Shown here: piece by piece, positions 17,128 to 25,353 of the stretch
How positions within the stretch are numbered: the stretch's first letter is position 1
Layout of the letters: the number at the start of each line of letters is the position of its first letter
Source: Bin87 sp965203195
GTDB lineage: Bacteria; Chloroflexota; Dehalococcoidia; Lucifugimonadales; UBA3495
Assembly (NCBI GenBank): GCA_965203195.1
Contig: OZ241860.1
Span: 62,001-126,000, forward strand
DNA length: 64,000 nt
Direction: 5' to 3'
Position numbers and translations under genes: made by a program
Notes under the pieces: generated by a model
Seen by the model: the letters and a program-made list of their open reading frames with translations, nothing else
Told to the model about the DNA's origin: nothing
Databases searched by the model: none

Positions 17128-18489
17128 ATGGACCGCACCACCGAACTGCTCTCCGCCTACGCCTGCAACCTGGCCTACGAGGACTTGCCGCCGGCCATCG
17201 TCCACCAGGTCAAGCGCACCGTTGCCGACACCCTCGGCTGCGCCATCGGCGGCTACCTCAGCGAACCCGCCAAAGTCGCCCGCAAACTGGCCGGCGACAT
17301 CGCCACCGGCGGCGCCCCGGCCCGCATCCTCGGCTCCACCGGCCACTCCTCTCCCGATCTCGCCGGCTTCGCCAACGGCGTGATGGTGCGCTACCTGGAC
17401 TGCAACGACTCCTACTTCTCCCCCGGCGGCGGCCATCCCAGCGATATGATTCCCGCCGCCTTCGCCTTTGCCGACTGCGCCGCCGCCGACGGCCGCGCCA
17501 TCATCACCGCCATCACCCTGGCCTACGAAGTCTTCTGCCGCATCGCCGACCAGGTGCCTGCCAACCCCTGGGATCAGGGCATATTCAGCGTCATCGGCGC
17601 CGCCTGCGCCGCCGGCAAGGTGCTGGGCCTGGACGAGGAGCAGATGGGCAACGCCATCTCCCTGGCCGCCGTCCCCAATGTCCCTCTGCGCGTAACCCGT
17701 ATGGGCGAACTCTCAATGTGGAAAGGCTGCGCCGCCGCCGCCGCCACCCGCGCCGGCATCTTCGCCGCCCAGCTCGCCGCCGAGGGTATGACCGGCCCCG
17801 GCGCGCCCTTTGAAGGCCGCAGCGGCCTCTGGGAACAGGCCATCGGCTACCCCGTCGCCATCGCCGCCCTGGGCGGCGACGACGACAATTCCCCCTTCCG
17901 CATCGCCGACACCATCTTCAAATACTATCCCTCTCAAATACACACCCAGGCCCCCATCGACCTGGCCATCCGCCTCCACCACCGCCTCAACCTGGACGAC
18001 ATCGCCGCCATCAAAATCCAGTCCTATCAGTCCGCCGTCAGCAGCGCCTCCACCGAGCCCGAAAAATGGGATCCCAAAACCCGTGAAACGGCCGACCACA
18101 GCATCCCCTTCCTCACCGCCGTCGGGCTACGCGACGGCGCCGTCACCCCGGCCACCTTCGCCCCCGACCGCATCGCCGACCCCGCCCTGCGCGCCATCAT
18201 CGGCAAAATGCGAATTGAGGAAAACCCCGATTTCACCGCCCGCTATCCCGCCGAGTACAACTGCCGCATTGAGGTCATCAAACGCAACGGTCAGACCGAA
18301 GTCGCCGCCACCGGACACCCCAAAGGCCACGGCCAAAACCCCCTCACCGACGCCGAAGTGGACGCCAAGTTCCGCCGCCTCGCCGTCCCCACCATCACCG
18401 AACAGCAGTGCGCCCAGGCCCTGGAACTCATCTGGTCCCTGGAAAACCTCCCCAACCTGCGCGGCATTTTCGACAGCCTGGTCGTCTGA
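17128..18489 (+). CDS. MmgE/PrpD family protein
   Basis: 453 residues, the standard length for the 2-methylcitrate dehydratase-like MmgE/PrpD family. Recognisable stretches are VKRTVADTLGCAIGG, a GFANGVMVRYLDCND helix-loop near residue 85, and the C-terminal GHPKGHGQNPLTDAEVDAKFRRLA. Known members dehydrate 2-methylcitrate or other tricarboxylates or serve iron-independent isomerisation; most homologues in this kind of genome are uncharacterised. AGAGGTAA precedes the ATG. No methylcitrate synthase or lyase gene is nearby, so the true substrate is open. Confidence 0.88.
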   Translation: MDRTTELLSAYACNLAYEDLPPAIVHQVKRTVADTLGCAIGGYLSEPAKVARKLAGDIATGGAPARILGSTGHSSPDLAGFANGVMVRYLDCNDSYFSPGGGHPSDMIPAAFAFADCAAADGRAIITAITLAYEVFCRIADQVPANPWDQGIFSVIGAACAAGKVLGLDEEQMGNAISLAAVPNVPLRVTRMGELSMWKGCAAAAATRAGIFAAQLAAEGMTGPGAPFEGRSGLWEQAIGYPVAIAALGGDDDNSPFRIADTIFKYYPSQIHTQAPIDLAIRLHHRLNLDDIAAIKIQSYQSAVSSASTEPEKWDPKTRETADHSIPFLTAVGLRDGAVTPATFAPDRIADPALRAIIGKMRIEENPDFTARYPAEYNCRIEVIKRNGQTEVAATGHPKGHGQNPLTDAEVDAKFRRLAVPTITEQQCAQALELIWSLENLPNLRGIFDSLVV

Positions 18490-18520
18490 AAACCGCCAAT
18501 CCAAACCCCCGCCGCCGGCG

Positions 18521-18526
18521 TATAAT
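18521..18526 (+). promoter_or_regulatory. -10 element TATAAT upstream of sigma factor operon
   Basis: A perfect TATAAT lies 57 bases before the sigma factor GTG. No clear -35 and no obvious ECF-type motif are seen, so housekeeping transcription is the simplest reading. Confidence 0.45.
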
Positions 18527-18551
18527 ACAGCGCAAGGAGGCACTCCCCCCA

Positions 18552-18581
18552 ATGTTTGCCCGCCTGTGGAGGCCATCGTGA
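18552..18581 (+). CDS. Nine-residue upstream ORF overlapping sigma factor start
   Basis: ATG 18552 opens a 9-codon ORF (MFARLWRPS) whose TGA overlaps the GTG start of the sigma gene (GTGA). AAGGAGG lies 11 bases before its ATG, and a second GGAGG inside it serves the sigma gene. This could be a translational-coupling leader peptide. It could also be chance; expression is not shown. Confidence 0.4.
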   Translation: MFARLWRPS

Positions 18582-19159
18582 ACGACCACCACAATCACAA
18601 TAACCCCGATACCCGGCATATCCTGGACATCGGCGCCGGCGACGAACGCGCCCTGGAAGCCATCTACGACCGCTACGCCCAGCGCATCTACTCCCTTGCC
18701 CTGTCCATCCTCAACGACGCCAGCCTGGCCGAGGACGCCGTACAGGAAGTCTTCAGCAACATCTGGCAGAAGGCCGGCACCTACCGCCCCGAAATGGCCG
18801 CCCCCGGCACCTGGATTATGTCCGTCGCCCACCATAAAGTGGTGGACTATTTCCGCTCCCGCCGCCGCGCCGCCGACCTCCTGGCCCCCCACGACGACGA
18901 GGCCCTGCAACGCATCCCCAGCCCGGCGTTGAGCGTCGAGGAACAGGTAGCCCGCGGCTTCGACGCCCGTATGGTGCGCGCCGCCCTCCTGGAACTGCCC
19001 GAGGAACAGCGCCGCCCCCTCTACCTCTCCGCCTGGCACGGCTACACCCAATCCGAAATCGCCAAGCTCCTGGGCTGGCCCCTCGGCACCGTCAAAACCC
19101 GGATGCGACTGGGTATGCAAAAACTCAAGGCAGCGTTGGAGGAATATGTGGCCGCCTGA
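18578..19159 (+). CDS. ECF-type RNA polymerase sigma factor
   Basis: 193 residues. The start is GTG 18578, with GGAGG 6 bases upstream; longer in-frame extension runs through the MmgE/PrpD gene and is a shadow. Region 2 is clear (DRYAQRIYSLALSIL, LAEDAVQEVFSNIW, PGTWIMSVAHHKVVDYFRSRRR). Region 4 has a helix-turn-helix (YTQSEIAKLLGWPLGTVKTRMRLGMQKL). It directs polymerase to stress or envelope promoters in related systems. It overlaps the anti-sigma gene by 14 bases, so the two are made together. Confidence 0.93.
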   Translation: MNDHHNHNNPDTRHILDIGAGDERALEAIYDRYAQRIYSLALSILNDASLAEDAVQEVFSNIWQKAGTYRPEMAAPGTWIMSVAHHKVVDYFRSRRRAADLLAPHDDEALQRIPSPALSVEEQVARGFDARMVRAALLELPEEQRRPLYLSAWHGYTQSEIAKLLGWPLGTVKTRMRLGMQKLKAALEEYVAA

Positions 19160-20384
19160 CGACTACACCGCCAACCCGGCCAATCCCCCGGAACTCCCGC
19201 CGGAACACCCGGAGGAGGCCCTGGCCGCCTTCGCGCTCAACGCCCTGGACGACGCCGAATTCCAGGCCGTCTTTCACCACGTCGTCCGGTGCCTGCATTG
19301 CCAGGAAGTCCTGCTCGGCTTCCAGGAAACGGCGGCGCGGCTGACCGGCTCGGCCCCGGCGGGAACCCCCCTGCCCGCAGACTTGAAAGAACGCGTCCTG
19401 TCCACCGCCGTGGGCCGCCCCCCCGCCCCGCCGGCCGCCGCGCCCGCCGCTTTGCCGCCGCCCGACCCGCGCTGGTCCTTGCCACGCCTGCGCCGCTGGC
19501 TGACCCCGGCCATCGTCAGCGCCCTGTGCCTTATGCTGGCGGCATCCATAGCCTTCATCGCCTTGCAGCAGCGCGAAATCAGCCGCCTGGCGGCCGCCAA
19601 CGAGTCCATCACCGCCGCTCCCGTTGTCCTGTTGCCGGCCCCTTCCGCTGCCGCCGCTACCAATGCCAATGCCCGGACGCCGGTTTCGGAAAGCAGGTCA
19701 GCGTCCGCATCTACATCCGCAGCGGCGGCGCCGGCGTCCGCCCCGGCCCCGGCCGCCGCGCCCGCCGTTGCGCCCCAATCAGCCGCCGCCTATAACGCCG
19801 CGGCCCCGACTGCGCCGCCGGACATTCCCGTCGCCGCCGACGCCGGCAGCCTGCTGTCGCGGATCGGCAGCTCCCTGAACCCGTCCCCCGACCGGAACGA
19901 CCGGGCCATAGCCGGCGCGGCCGACGCCGACGCCGAAACCCTCGCCGCCGCCGGCGCCGGGGAAGTCAACCTGGTCAAACAGGAAATGGCCGATGTGGTC
20001 GAAGCTACCGTCCTCTCCGCCCAGCCCGAAACGGAAAAACTGGCAATGACCTCGCCCCTGGGCACCGAACCCGAAGCAAAAGGCGTGCTGATCGTCGACC
20101 CCACCGGCCTCCGCGCCGTGCTGATGGTGTCGGGTATGCCGGCCGATTCCTACCAGATTTGGCTGGTGCGCGGCAACAAACAGACGCTGGTCGACCGCAT
20201 CATCGTCAACGACGACGACGGCGCCGGCGTCAAGCACCTGCAACTGCGCGACTCGGTGTTTGATTTCCGCGAAGTGGCCCTGCTGCCCGACGAGCGCCAC
20301 GGCCCCACCAGCCCCACCGGGGCCAAATTCCTCTCCGCCCGCATCATCAACGGCCCGCCCCTGCCCCCGCGCCTCCCCCGCTAG
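19146..20384 (+). CDS. Anti-sigma factor, zinc-binding N-terminus, RskA-like C-terminus
   Basis: 412 residues. The N-terminal helical domain carries HxxxCxxC (His45, Cys49, Cys52), the ZAS motif that binds ECF sigma factors. One membrane helix spans about residues 119-140, followed by an Ala/Pro-rich spacer (about 175-230) and a C-terminal beta domain (residues about 310-405: GVLIVDPTGLRAVLMVSGMP, YQIWLVRG) like RskA/SigK regulators. The protein would hold the sigma factor at the membrane and release it on an extracytoplasmic signal. Its ATG lies within the last 14 bases of the sigma gene. Confidence 0.88.
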   Translation: MWPPDDYTANPANPPELPPEHPEEALAAFALNALDDAEFQAVFHHVVRCLHCQEVLLGFQETAARLTGSAPAGTPLPADLKERVLSTAVGRPPAPPAAAPAALPPPDPRWSLPRLRRWLTPAIVSALCLMLAASIAFIALQQREISRLAAANESITAAPVVLLPAPSAAAATNANARTPVSESRSASASTSAAAAPASAPAPAAAPAVAPQSAAAYNAAAPTAPPDIPVAADAGSLLSRIGSSLNPSPDRNDRAIAGAADADAETLAAAGAGEVNLVKQEMADVVEATVLSAQPETEKLAMTSPLGTEPEAKGVLIVDPTGLRAVLMVSGMPADSYQIWLVRGNKQTLVDRIIVNDDDGAGVKHLQLRDSVFDFREVALLPDERHGPTSPTGAKFLSARIINGPPLPPRLPR

Positions 20385-20387
20385 GCT

Positions 20388-20441
20388 TGCTCTGCTAGGC
20401 TGCTCTGCTAGGCTGCTCCACTGGGGATACTCCACTGGGGA
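20388..20441 (+). repeat. Two short tandem repeats after anti-sigma gene
   Basis: TGCTCTGCTAGGC occurs twice in a row (20388-20400, 20401-20413). Two 14-bp units of type TGCTCCACTGGGGA follow (20414-20427, 20428-20441), and a third partial copy runs into the ribosome site of the next small gene. Confidence 0.85.
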
Positions 20442-20464
20442 TGCTCCACAGGAACGCTCCGACT

Positions 20465-20629
20465 ATGCCCGCCCCGACCACAACCGCGCCGCCCCCATCG
20501 GAACCCCCGCGCCTGCGTCGCCGGGATGACGGCCTGGACTGCGAAATCTGCGGCTTCCGTATGCGCGCCCGCAGCTGCAAAATCAGCTGCCCCAACTGCG
20601 GCTTCACCCGGGATTGTTCCGACCCGTAG
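20465..20629 (+). CDS. Small zinc-ribbon protein
   Basis: 54 residues from ATG 20465, with AGGAA 11 bases upstream. After a Pro/Thr-rich start come CEIC and CPNC pairs about 20 residues apart with CGF loops, a four-cysteine zinc ribbon. Such tiny ribbons bind RNA or partner proteins; no specific role can be assigned. It may be co-transcribed with the sigma/anti-sigma pair. Confidence 0.6.
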   Translation: MPAPTTTAPPPSEPPRLRRRDDGLDCEICGFRMRARSCKISCPNCGFTRDCSDP

Positions 20630-20645
20630 GTAGCAGCGGCCACCC

Positions 20646-22115
20646 TCACCCGGCTGGCTGGCTGGCCGGAAACGGCCACCACTCCGGCGTCGCCCGCAGC
20701 CGCAACTGCCGGAACAGCTCTGGCTGCGCCGCCACCGCCAGCCGCATCGCCTCCTCCACCGGCCCCCGGATGGACGCGTGCGCCTCCCGCGACGTCCGCA
20801 GCCGGAACAGGTGGTAGCACTCCCGCAGGTTCATCCGCGCCAGAACCCGCTGCCGGTGGGCGTGCGTCGCCAGATATTGCGCCGCCGCCGGGGATACCCT
20901 ACGGATACCCATAAACGCCCTTTCCGACCGCAGCATCGCTTCCTCAAACGCCGGCAGCAACCCCGCTTCGGCAATCAGCGCCGGCGCATCATACCCGTTG
21001 CCCACCGTCAGCGGCTGCGACAGGCCGGTCAGCATCCGGTGCCGGCGAAACTCCCGCAGCGCTCCGTAGTCAAAGACGAACTCAAAGGTATAGCCCGCCA
21101 CCTCAAACTCCCTCGGCGCGGCGTCATGAGGCCCGATATTCCGCGTCGCCTCGTCAATCACTCCCTGCATTTCCGCAGCGGACATCCCCGCAACCCGCCT
21201 GACCACATCCGCATACCCGCCCCCCTTGCGAAACAGCAGCGCCGCCGCCACCTTGCTCGTGGCGTCCCGGTCGTAATCCGCCAGCGTTACCCTGGTCCTT
21301 TCGCGCTCGCCGCTGCCGCTGCCGCGCTCGTCCCCATCATCGCCCTCGTCGCCGGCCTTTGCGGAAACCCGCCGCCGTTCCGCCAGATACGGATTATAGT
21401 CGGCGTACTTCACCAGCGTGGGCGCAATCCTTCGCCCCTGTTCCCGCAGCTCTGCCCCGATCTCCCGTTCCTCCGCCAGCTCCGACGACAGCAGCTTGCT
21501 GATGGCGTACTCCAGCGTCCGCGCGTTGGCCGTAACGCCCACATTCGTCAGCGTAGCCGCCGGCAGCGCGGCGCGTACGGCGTCCGTCGCCAGCCGGCGG
21601 CGCCGCAGACGATACGCCCCGTCCCCTTCGCCGTCCTTGGGCGGCAACGCGCCGCGCAGATAAGCCATAACCCCGTCCAGCAGCCGTTGATAGGCGTCAA
21701 ACAGCCCCCGGCAGGCGTCCGCGTACTCCGCCCGCTGCGCCGGGTAAGCCTCCAGTTCCGGCGGTATGTAAAAGCTGCCCGCGTCAATCACCTGGTAGCG
21801 CGACGACTTTTCGGTATAAGACGCCAGCCGGTTATCCTCCAGCCCATCGCACGCCAGCCGCGATATGTTCTCCACCGCCAGGTGGACAACGGCGTGTTCC
21901 GCCACCGACGAATGGCCGTAGCCTACCACCCAGCGCTTGTTGAAATCGGCCGCCCGCTCGGCGCTGACCTGCGCCGCAATCTCGTCAAAGGGCTCTGGCC
22001 GCCGCGAGGTCATCGCAAAGGCCACGGCGATCTGCTCCTCGGTCAAATCCCGGGGCGCCAGGGGATAGATGCGGCGGCATTGCGCCGGCGGCGGTTGTGC
22101 AGTCAAAAATGTCAT
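20646..22115 (-). CDS. thyX: FAD-dependent thymidylate synthase, double ThyX domain
   Basis: 489 residues, about twice a normal ThyX. The N-terminal copy has VVGYGHSSVAEHA and ASYTEKSSRYQ, which correspond to the substrate- and FAD-binding segments. The C-terminal copy has FRRHRMLTGLSQPLT, which resembles the RHR motif, with HAHRQRVLARMNLRECYHLFRLR near the end, also typical of ThyX. A charged linker (about residues 255-275) joins them. It should make dTMP from dUMP with methylenetetrahydrofolate, FAD and NADPH. The fused halves split the usual motif, so each seems to supply part of the active site. A hairpin encloses the start codon. Confidence 0.88.
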   Translation of the reverse strand: MTFLTAQPPPAQCRRIYPLAPRDLTEEQIAVAFAMTSRRPEPFDEIAAQVSAERAADFNKRWVVGYGHSSVAEHAVVHLAVENISRLACDGLEDNRLASYTEKSSRYQVIDAGSFYIPPELEAYPAQRAEYADACRGLFDAYQRLLDGVMAYLRGALPPKDGEGDGAYRLRRRRLATDAVRAALPAATLTNVGVTANARTLEYAISKLLSSELAEEREIGAELREQGRRIAPTLVKYADYNPYLAERRRVSAKAGDEGDDGDERGSGSGERERTRVTLADYDRDATSKVAAALLFRKGGGYADVVRRVAGMSAAEMQGVIDEATRNIGPHDAAPREFEVAGYTFEFVFDYGALREFRRHRMLTGLSQPLTVGNGYDAPALIAEAGLLPAFEEAMLRSERAFMGIRRVSPAAAQYLATHAHRQRVLARMNLRECYHLFRLRTSREAHASIRGPVEEAMRLAVAAQPELFRQLRLRATPEWWPFPASQPAG

Positions 22116-22149
22116 CCGGCTGGTACTGCCTTGCGAGTATCAGCCGGAT
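22113..22149 (-). promoter_or_regulatory. Hairpin enclosing the thyX start codon
   Basis: Two 14-base arms (22149-22136 and 22127-22114) pair at 13 of 14 positions around the loop CGCAAGGC. On the thyX transcript the AAGG ribosome site lies in the loop and the first two bases of the ATG in the 3' arm, so the structure could mask initiation. Confidence 0.55.
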
Positions 22150-22182
22150 ACTAGTGCCATTTCTTATAAAATGCACAAAAAC

Positions 22183-22266
22183 CGAGCGTCAAATTTGGAG
22201 CTTTATTCTTCGCGCCGGCCTCACGATGGCCGCAAAAACGAGCGTCAAATTTGGAGCTTTATTCTT
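22183..22266. repeat. 28-bp direct repeat at methyltransferase 3' end
   Basis: A 28-bp sequence (CGAGCGTCAAATTTGGAGCT continuing TTATTCTT) occurs at 22183-22210 and again at 22239-22266, period 56. The second copy covers the stop codon of the methyltransferase gene (22259-22261). Confidence 0.9.
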
Positions 22267-23053
22267 CCGCCAGCTCGCAGACCACCACCGCCCAGTGGTG
22301 CACGAACTTCGCCCGCCCGTCCTCCCGGAACGCCTGCATCCCGGTGGGCGCGCCGCCGGCCAGCTCCGCCTCCAAAGCCCCCCGGATTTCCTGCCGCACC
22401 GCCTCCGGCGCCGCCGTCAGCTCCATCCATTCCTCCAGATCCCGCGCCGCGTCCGTCTCCGCCGTGTGCACCGGACGCAGCCCGCACCTGCTCGCCAGCG
22501 CCAGCAGCCCCGACACCGCAAACGCTGTGGTATGCGACGGATCCCGCAGGCGTTCCAGCCGGTTGTGCGTCGCCGCCAGCGCGGCGTCATCCAGCGCCGT
22601 TATGTCGACGATAGCCACCCGGCCGTCGGGCTTGCACACCCGCCGCATTTCGCCCAGCTCCACCGTCGGGTCCGCGAAATGATGCACGGCAATCCTGCTG
22701 ATCACCAGGTCAAAGCGGTCCTCGGCATAGGGCAAAGCCGCCGCGTCGCCATCGTCAAAGGCAATGTTGGCGATGCCGGCCTCGCCGGCAATCCGCCGCG
22801 CCTGCGCCAGCATTTCCGGGGTCACATCAATCCCCGTAACCCGCGCCACCCGGGGAGCCAGATCCCGCGCCATAATCCCCGTGCCCGTGGCCACATCAAG
22901 GACATCCTCCTGCCCGGTCAGCGCCAGGTTGTCCAGGATCCACCCCGGAATATCCCGGTTGTACCCCCCGCTGACCTGCTCCTCAAACTGCTCCGACTGG
23001 ATGCGAAACTGCTCCCGCACTATGTCGGTATGGCTGCTGCGCTCGGTAGTCAT
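22259..23053 (-). CDS. Class I SAM-dependent methyltransferase (UbiE-like)
   Basis: 264 residues. The AdoMet fold is clear: VLDVATGTGIMARDLA (motif I), then VTGIDVTPEMLAQAR, FDLVISRIAVHHF (motif post-II) and VCKPDGRVAIVDI. An accessory helical region (about 170-230) may choose the acceptor. The start lies 3 bases after the stop of the ThDP enzyme, so translation is probably coupled. Substrate unknown; ubiquinone/menaquinone-type methylation is only a resemblance of fold. Confidence 0.85.
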   Translation of the reverse strand: MTTERSSHTDIVREQFRIQSEQFEEQVSGGYNRDIPGWILDNLALTGQEDVLDVATGTGIMARDLAPRVARVTGIDVTPEMLAQARRIAGEAGIANIAFDDGDAAALPYAEDRFDLVISRIAVHHFADPTVELGEMRRVCKPDGRVAIVDITALDDAALAATHNRLERLRDPSHTTAFAVSGLLALASRCGLRPVHTAETDAARDLEEWMELTAAPEAVRQEIRGALEAELAGGAPTGMQAFREDGRAKFVHHWAVVVCELAEE

Positions 23054-23056
23054 CGT

Positions 23057-24697
23057 CTAACCTCGGCAAAAGGCGGGAAACCCGTCGGGCATCACCACCT
23101 CAATCAGATGTATCCGGTCGGCGGCCACCGCGTCCTGCACCGCCCGCGTCATCTCGTCCACATTGTGCACCCGCGTGCCCCCGATGCCGTAGGAATCGAA
23201 CAGCTTGACGAAATCCGGGTTCACCAGATCCGTCCCCATCCGCCGCCCGCCCCGGCTCTGCTGGTAACCCTTCAGCACTCCCCACGCGCTGTCGTTGAAC
23301 ACCATCACAACGGGGTTGATGCCGTACTGGACGGCCGTCCCCAGCTCCTGGGCATTGTACTGAAAACCGCCGTCGCCGGTAACGCAGATGACCGGACATT
23401 CCGGCCGCCCCGCTTTCGCGCCCATCGCCGCCGGAAAGCCGAATCCCAGCCCGGCCCACCCGTGCGGGTACATATAGCTGCGGGGACGGTTCATCGGCAG
23501 ACAACGCACCGCCCGGTTCGCCGGCACCGTAGCGTCCAGGGCGAAAATCGTATCCTCCGGTATCACCGACCGGATGGCCTCCCACGCCCGCAGCTCCGGC
23601 CCCCATTCCTCCTGCAACCCGGCGTAAATCCGCCGCTTCAGGCTGGCGACTTCGGCGCGGTAATCGTCCCCAACGGATCTGTCCGCATCGCCCGCGGCGT
23701 CCAGGAACTGGCGCACCACGGCCCCGCTGTTGGCGGTAATGCCCACTGCGGTGTCGTAATTCCGGCCGATATAATCCCCGTCCAGCAGCACATGGATGAC
23801 CGTTTCCGGCAGCTTGAGGCCCACGCCCGCGGTAGAACGATAGGGCAGGTTGCTGCCCAGCGCCAGCGCCACATCGCAGTCGCCCAGCCACTCCAGCGCC
23901 GGATTCTGCCCCCAGATGCGGTTGCCCAGCGCCATCCCCAGCGACAGCGGATGATTTTCGGGGAAAGTTCCCTTCGCCCCGTCGCCCGTTACCACGGGCG
24001 CCCCCAGCCGTTCCGCCAGGGCGATTATGTCATCCCCGCCGCCGGTGGTATGAATTTCCTCGCCCAGAAAGATAACCGGCCGTTTGGCGTTCCGCAGCAG
24101 CTGCCAGGCGCGCTCCACCTGCGCCGGATCCCCCTGCGGAATCGCCGGTTCCCGCGGTTGCAGCACCTCCACATCCGCCGACTGCCTCAGCAGATCCGTC
24201 GGCACCTCCAGCTCAATGGGCCGCGGACGCCGTTCCCGGAAACGCACAAAGGCTTCCACAAAATGGTCGGGTATGGACTCAATCTGCCCGATGCGCGCGT
24301 TCCAGTCGGTAACGGCTGCGAACATCCCCAGCTGGTCTTTCGTTTCGTGGGTCGCCATCCGGCCGCTGCCCACGAACTCCGCCTCCACATTGGTGGTTAC
24401 CTGCAATATGGACGACGCCGAAAAGTAAGCCTCGCCCATCGCGCCCACGGAATCGGCCGCCCCCGGCCCGGTGCTGGTCAGCAGAACGCCGGGCTTGCCG
24501 GTGGCGCGGGCGTACCCGTCGGCCATATAGCCGCAGCCCAGCTCCAGCCGCCCGCCAATAAACCGCACCTCGTCCTGCCGGTCAAAAAGGGCGTCAAACA
24601 GATCCAGGGTATGCACGGAGATGATGCCGAAAACGGTATCAACCCCCTGCGCCTGCAACGATGCGACCACCGCCTGGCCGCCGGTCATTTCGGGCAT
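23057..24697 (-). CDS. Thiamine diphosphate-dependent enzyme (acetolactate synthase-like)
   Basis: 546 residues from ATG 24697, chosen because GGGAGG lies 5 bases upstream; a longer ORF to 24826 overlaps the upstream gene. Domains follow the ThDP order: PYR (GGRLELGCGYMADGYAR with catalytic Glu, LLTSTGPGAAD), central Rossmann (RPVIFLGEEIHTTGGG) and PP (GDGGFQYNAQELGTAV through FNDSAWG, the GDG-N ThDP motif). Family members decarboxylate 2-oxo acids and ligate or reduce. The exact substrate is not determined; sulfoacetaldehyde, oxalyl-CoA and benzoylformate types are alternatives. Located between a membrane protein and a methyltransferase in one run. Confidence 0.85.
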   Translation of the reverse strand: MPEMTGGQAVVASLQAQGVDTVFGIISVHTLDLFDALFDRQDEVRFIGGRLELGCGYMADGYARATGKPGVLLTSTGPGAADSVGAMGEAYFSASSILQVTTNVEAEFVGSGRMATHETKDQLGMFAAVTDWNARIGQIESIPDHFVEAFVRFRERRPRPIELEVPTDLLRQSADVEVLQPREPAIPQGDPAQVERAWQLLRNAKRPVIFLGEEIHTTGGGDDIIALAERLGAPVVTGDGAKGTFPENHPLSLGMALGNRIWGQNPALEWLGDCDVALALGSNLPYRSTAGVGLKLPETVIHVLLDGDYIGRNYDTAVGITANSGAVVRQFLDAAGDADRSVGDDYRAEVASLKRRIYAGLQEEWGPELRAWEAIRSVIPEDTIFALDATVPANRAVRCLPMNRPRSYMYPHGWAGLGFGFPAAMGAKAGRPECPVICVTGDGGFQYNAQELGTAVQYGINPVVMVFNDSAWGVLKGYQQSRGGRRMGTDLVNPDFVKLFDSYGIGGTRVHNVDEMTRAVQDAVAADRIHLIEVVMPDGFPAFCRG

Positions 24698-24698
24698 T

Positions 24699-25262
24699 TC
24701 AGCCTCCCGCAGTTCCAGATTCGTCCGGCATCGGCTCGTCAAAAGACAAGCCGTTAGCCTCGGCTTCCATCCGCCGGGCATACCATTTCCGCCACGCCCG
24801 GTTAGCCTCCTCCTTGCCTTCGTCACGACCCTCAGCGTGCCCCTTGGCGCGACCTTCGGTAATATGCCGCTCGATGATCGGCTTCGTGAAAGCGTTGGTC
24901 AAAATCCCGTAGATGCCCATAAGCACTGCCACTCCATACATTGCAACCATTGTCCCAATGGCGATGCCGATTCCAGTCGGCGCGAATTCGGCCGCCGTCT
25001 CGCGCACCAGCGTATTCCAGGTGGTCACGCAATCCGACCCGCTGGCCGCCGCGCCCGCAACCGTCCACACAAACCCGCAGTACCCCGCCATCCGCACCTG
25101 CACAATCTCAACGATCGTCCACACCGATACGCCCGGGAATATGATGAAATACGCCACCGCCAACGGCTTCGGAATGCTCCAGATCGCGGTCTGGTCATCA
25201 TCCAGAGGCGTCGCCAGAATGACCAGCAAACGGACGAACAGCTCCTTCATTTTAGCAAACAT
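24699..25262 (-). CDS. Hypothetical membrane protein with charged coil tail
   Basis: 187 residues from the proposed ATG 25262; starts at 25250 and 25295 are also possible. Two to three hydrophobic spans (about residues 35-55 and 100-120) are followed by a charged helical tail (EGRAKGHAEGRDEGKEEAN), a pattern seen in small phage-like membrane proteins and Rpn/transposase-type coils, without clear homology. The stop TGA overlaps the GGAGG-to-ATG spacer of the ThDP gene. Confidence 0.5.
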   Translation of the reverse strand: MFAKMKELFVRLLVILATPLDDDQTAIWSIPKPLAVAYFIIFPGVSVWTIVEIVQVRMAGYCGFVWTVAGAAASGSDCVTTWNTLVRETAAEFAPTGIGIAIGTMVAMYGVAVLMGIYGILTNAFTKPIIERHITEGRAKGHAEGRDEGKEEANRAWRKWYARRMEAEANGLSFDEPMPDESGTAGG

Positions 25263-25336
25263 AGCGCCCGCCGAGCCCCGCCCATCGCGCTGCAATTACG
25301 ATTCATAGGGCCGATTTAAGCCTTCCGAAAGCATCC

Positions 25337-25353
25337 GGCCGGAAAATCCGGCC
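25337..25353. terminator. Hairpin at the 3' end of the DNA methyltransferase gene
   Basis: GGCCGGA and TCCGGCC flank AAA: a 7-bp stem overlapping the last base of the methyltransferase stop. The run toward the membrane gene is GC-rich rather than T-rich, so attenuation is as likely as termination. Confidence 0.35.

Noticed and set aside
17810..18577. Extended N-terminus of the sigma factor
   Set aside because: It runs in an off-frame shadow of the MmgE/PrpD gene; GTG 18578 has its own SD.
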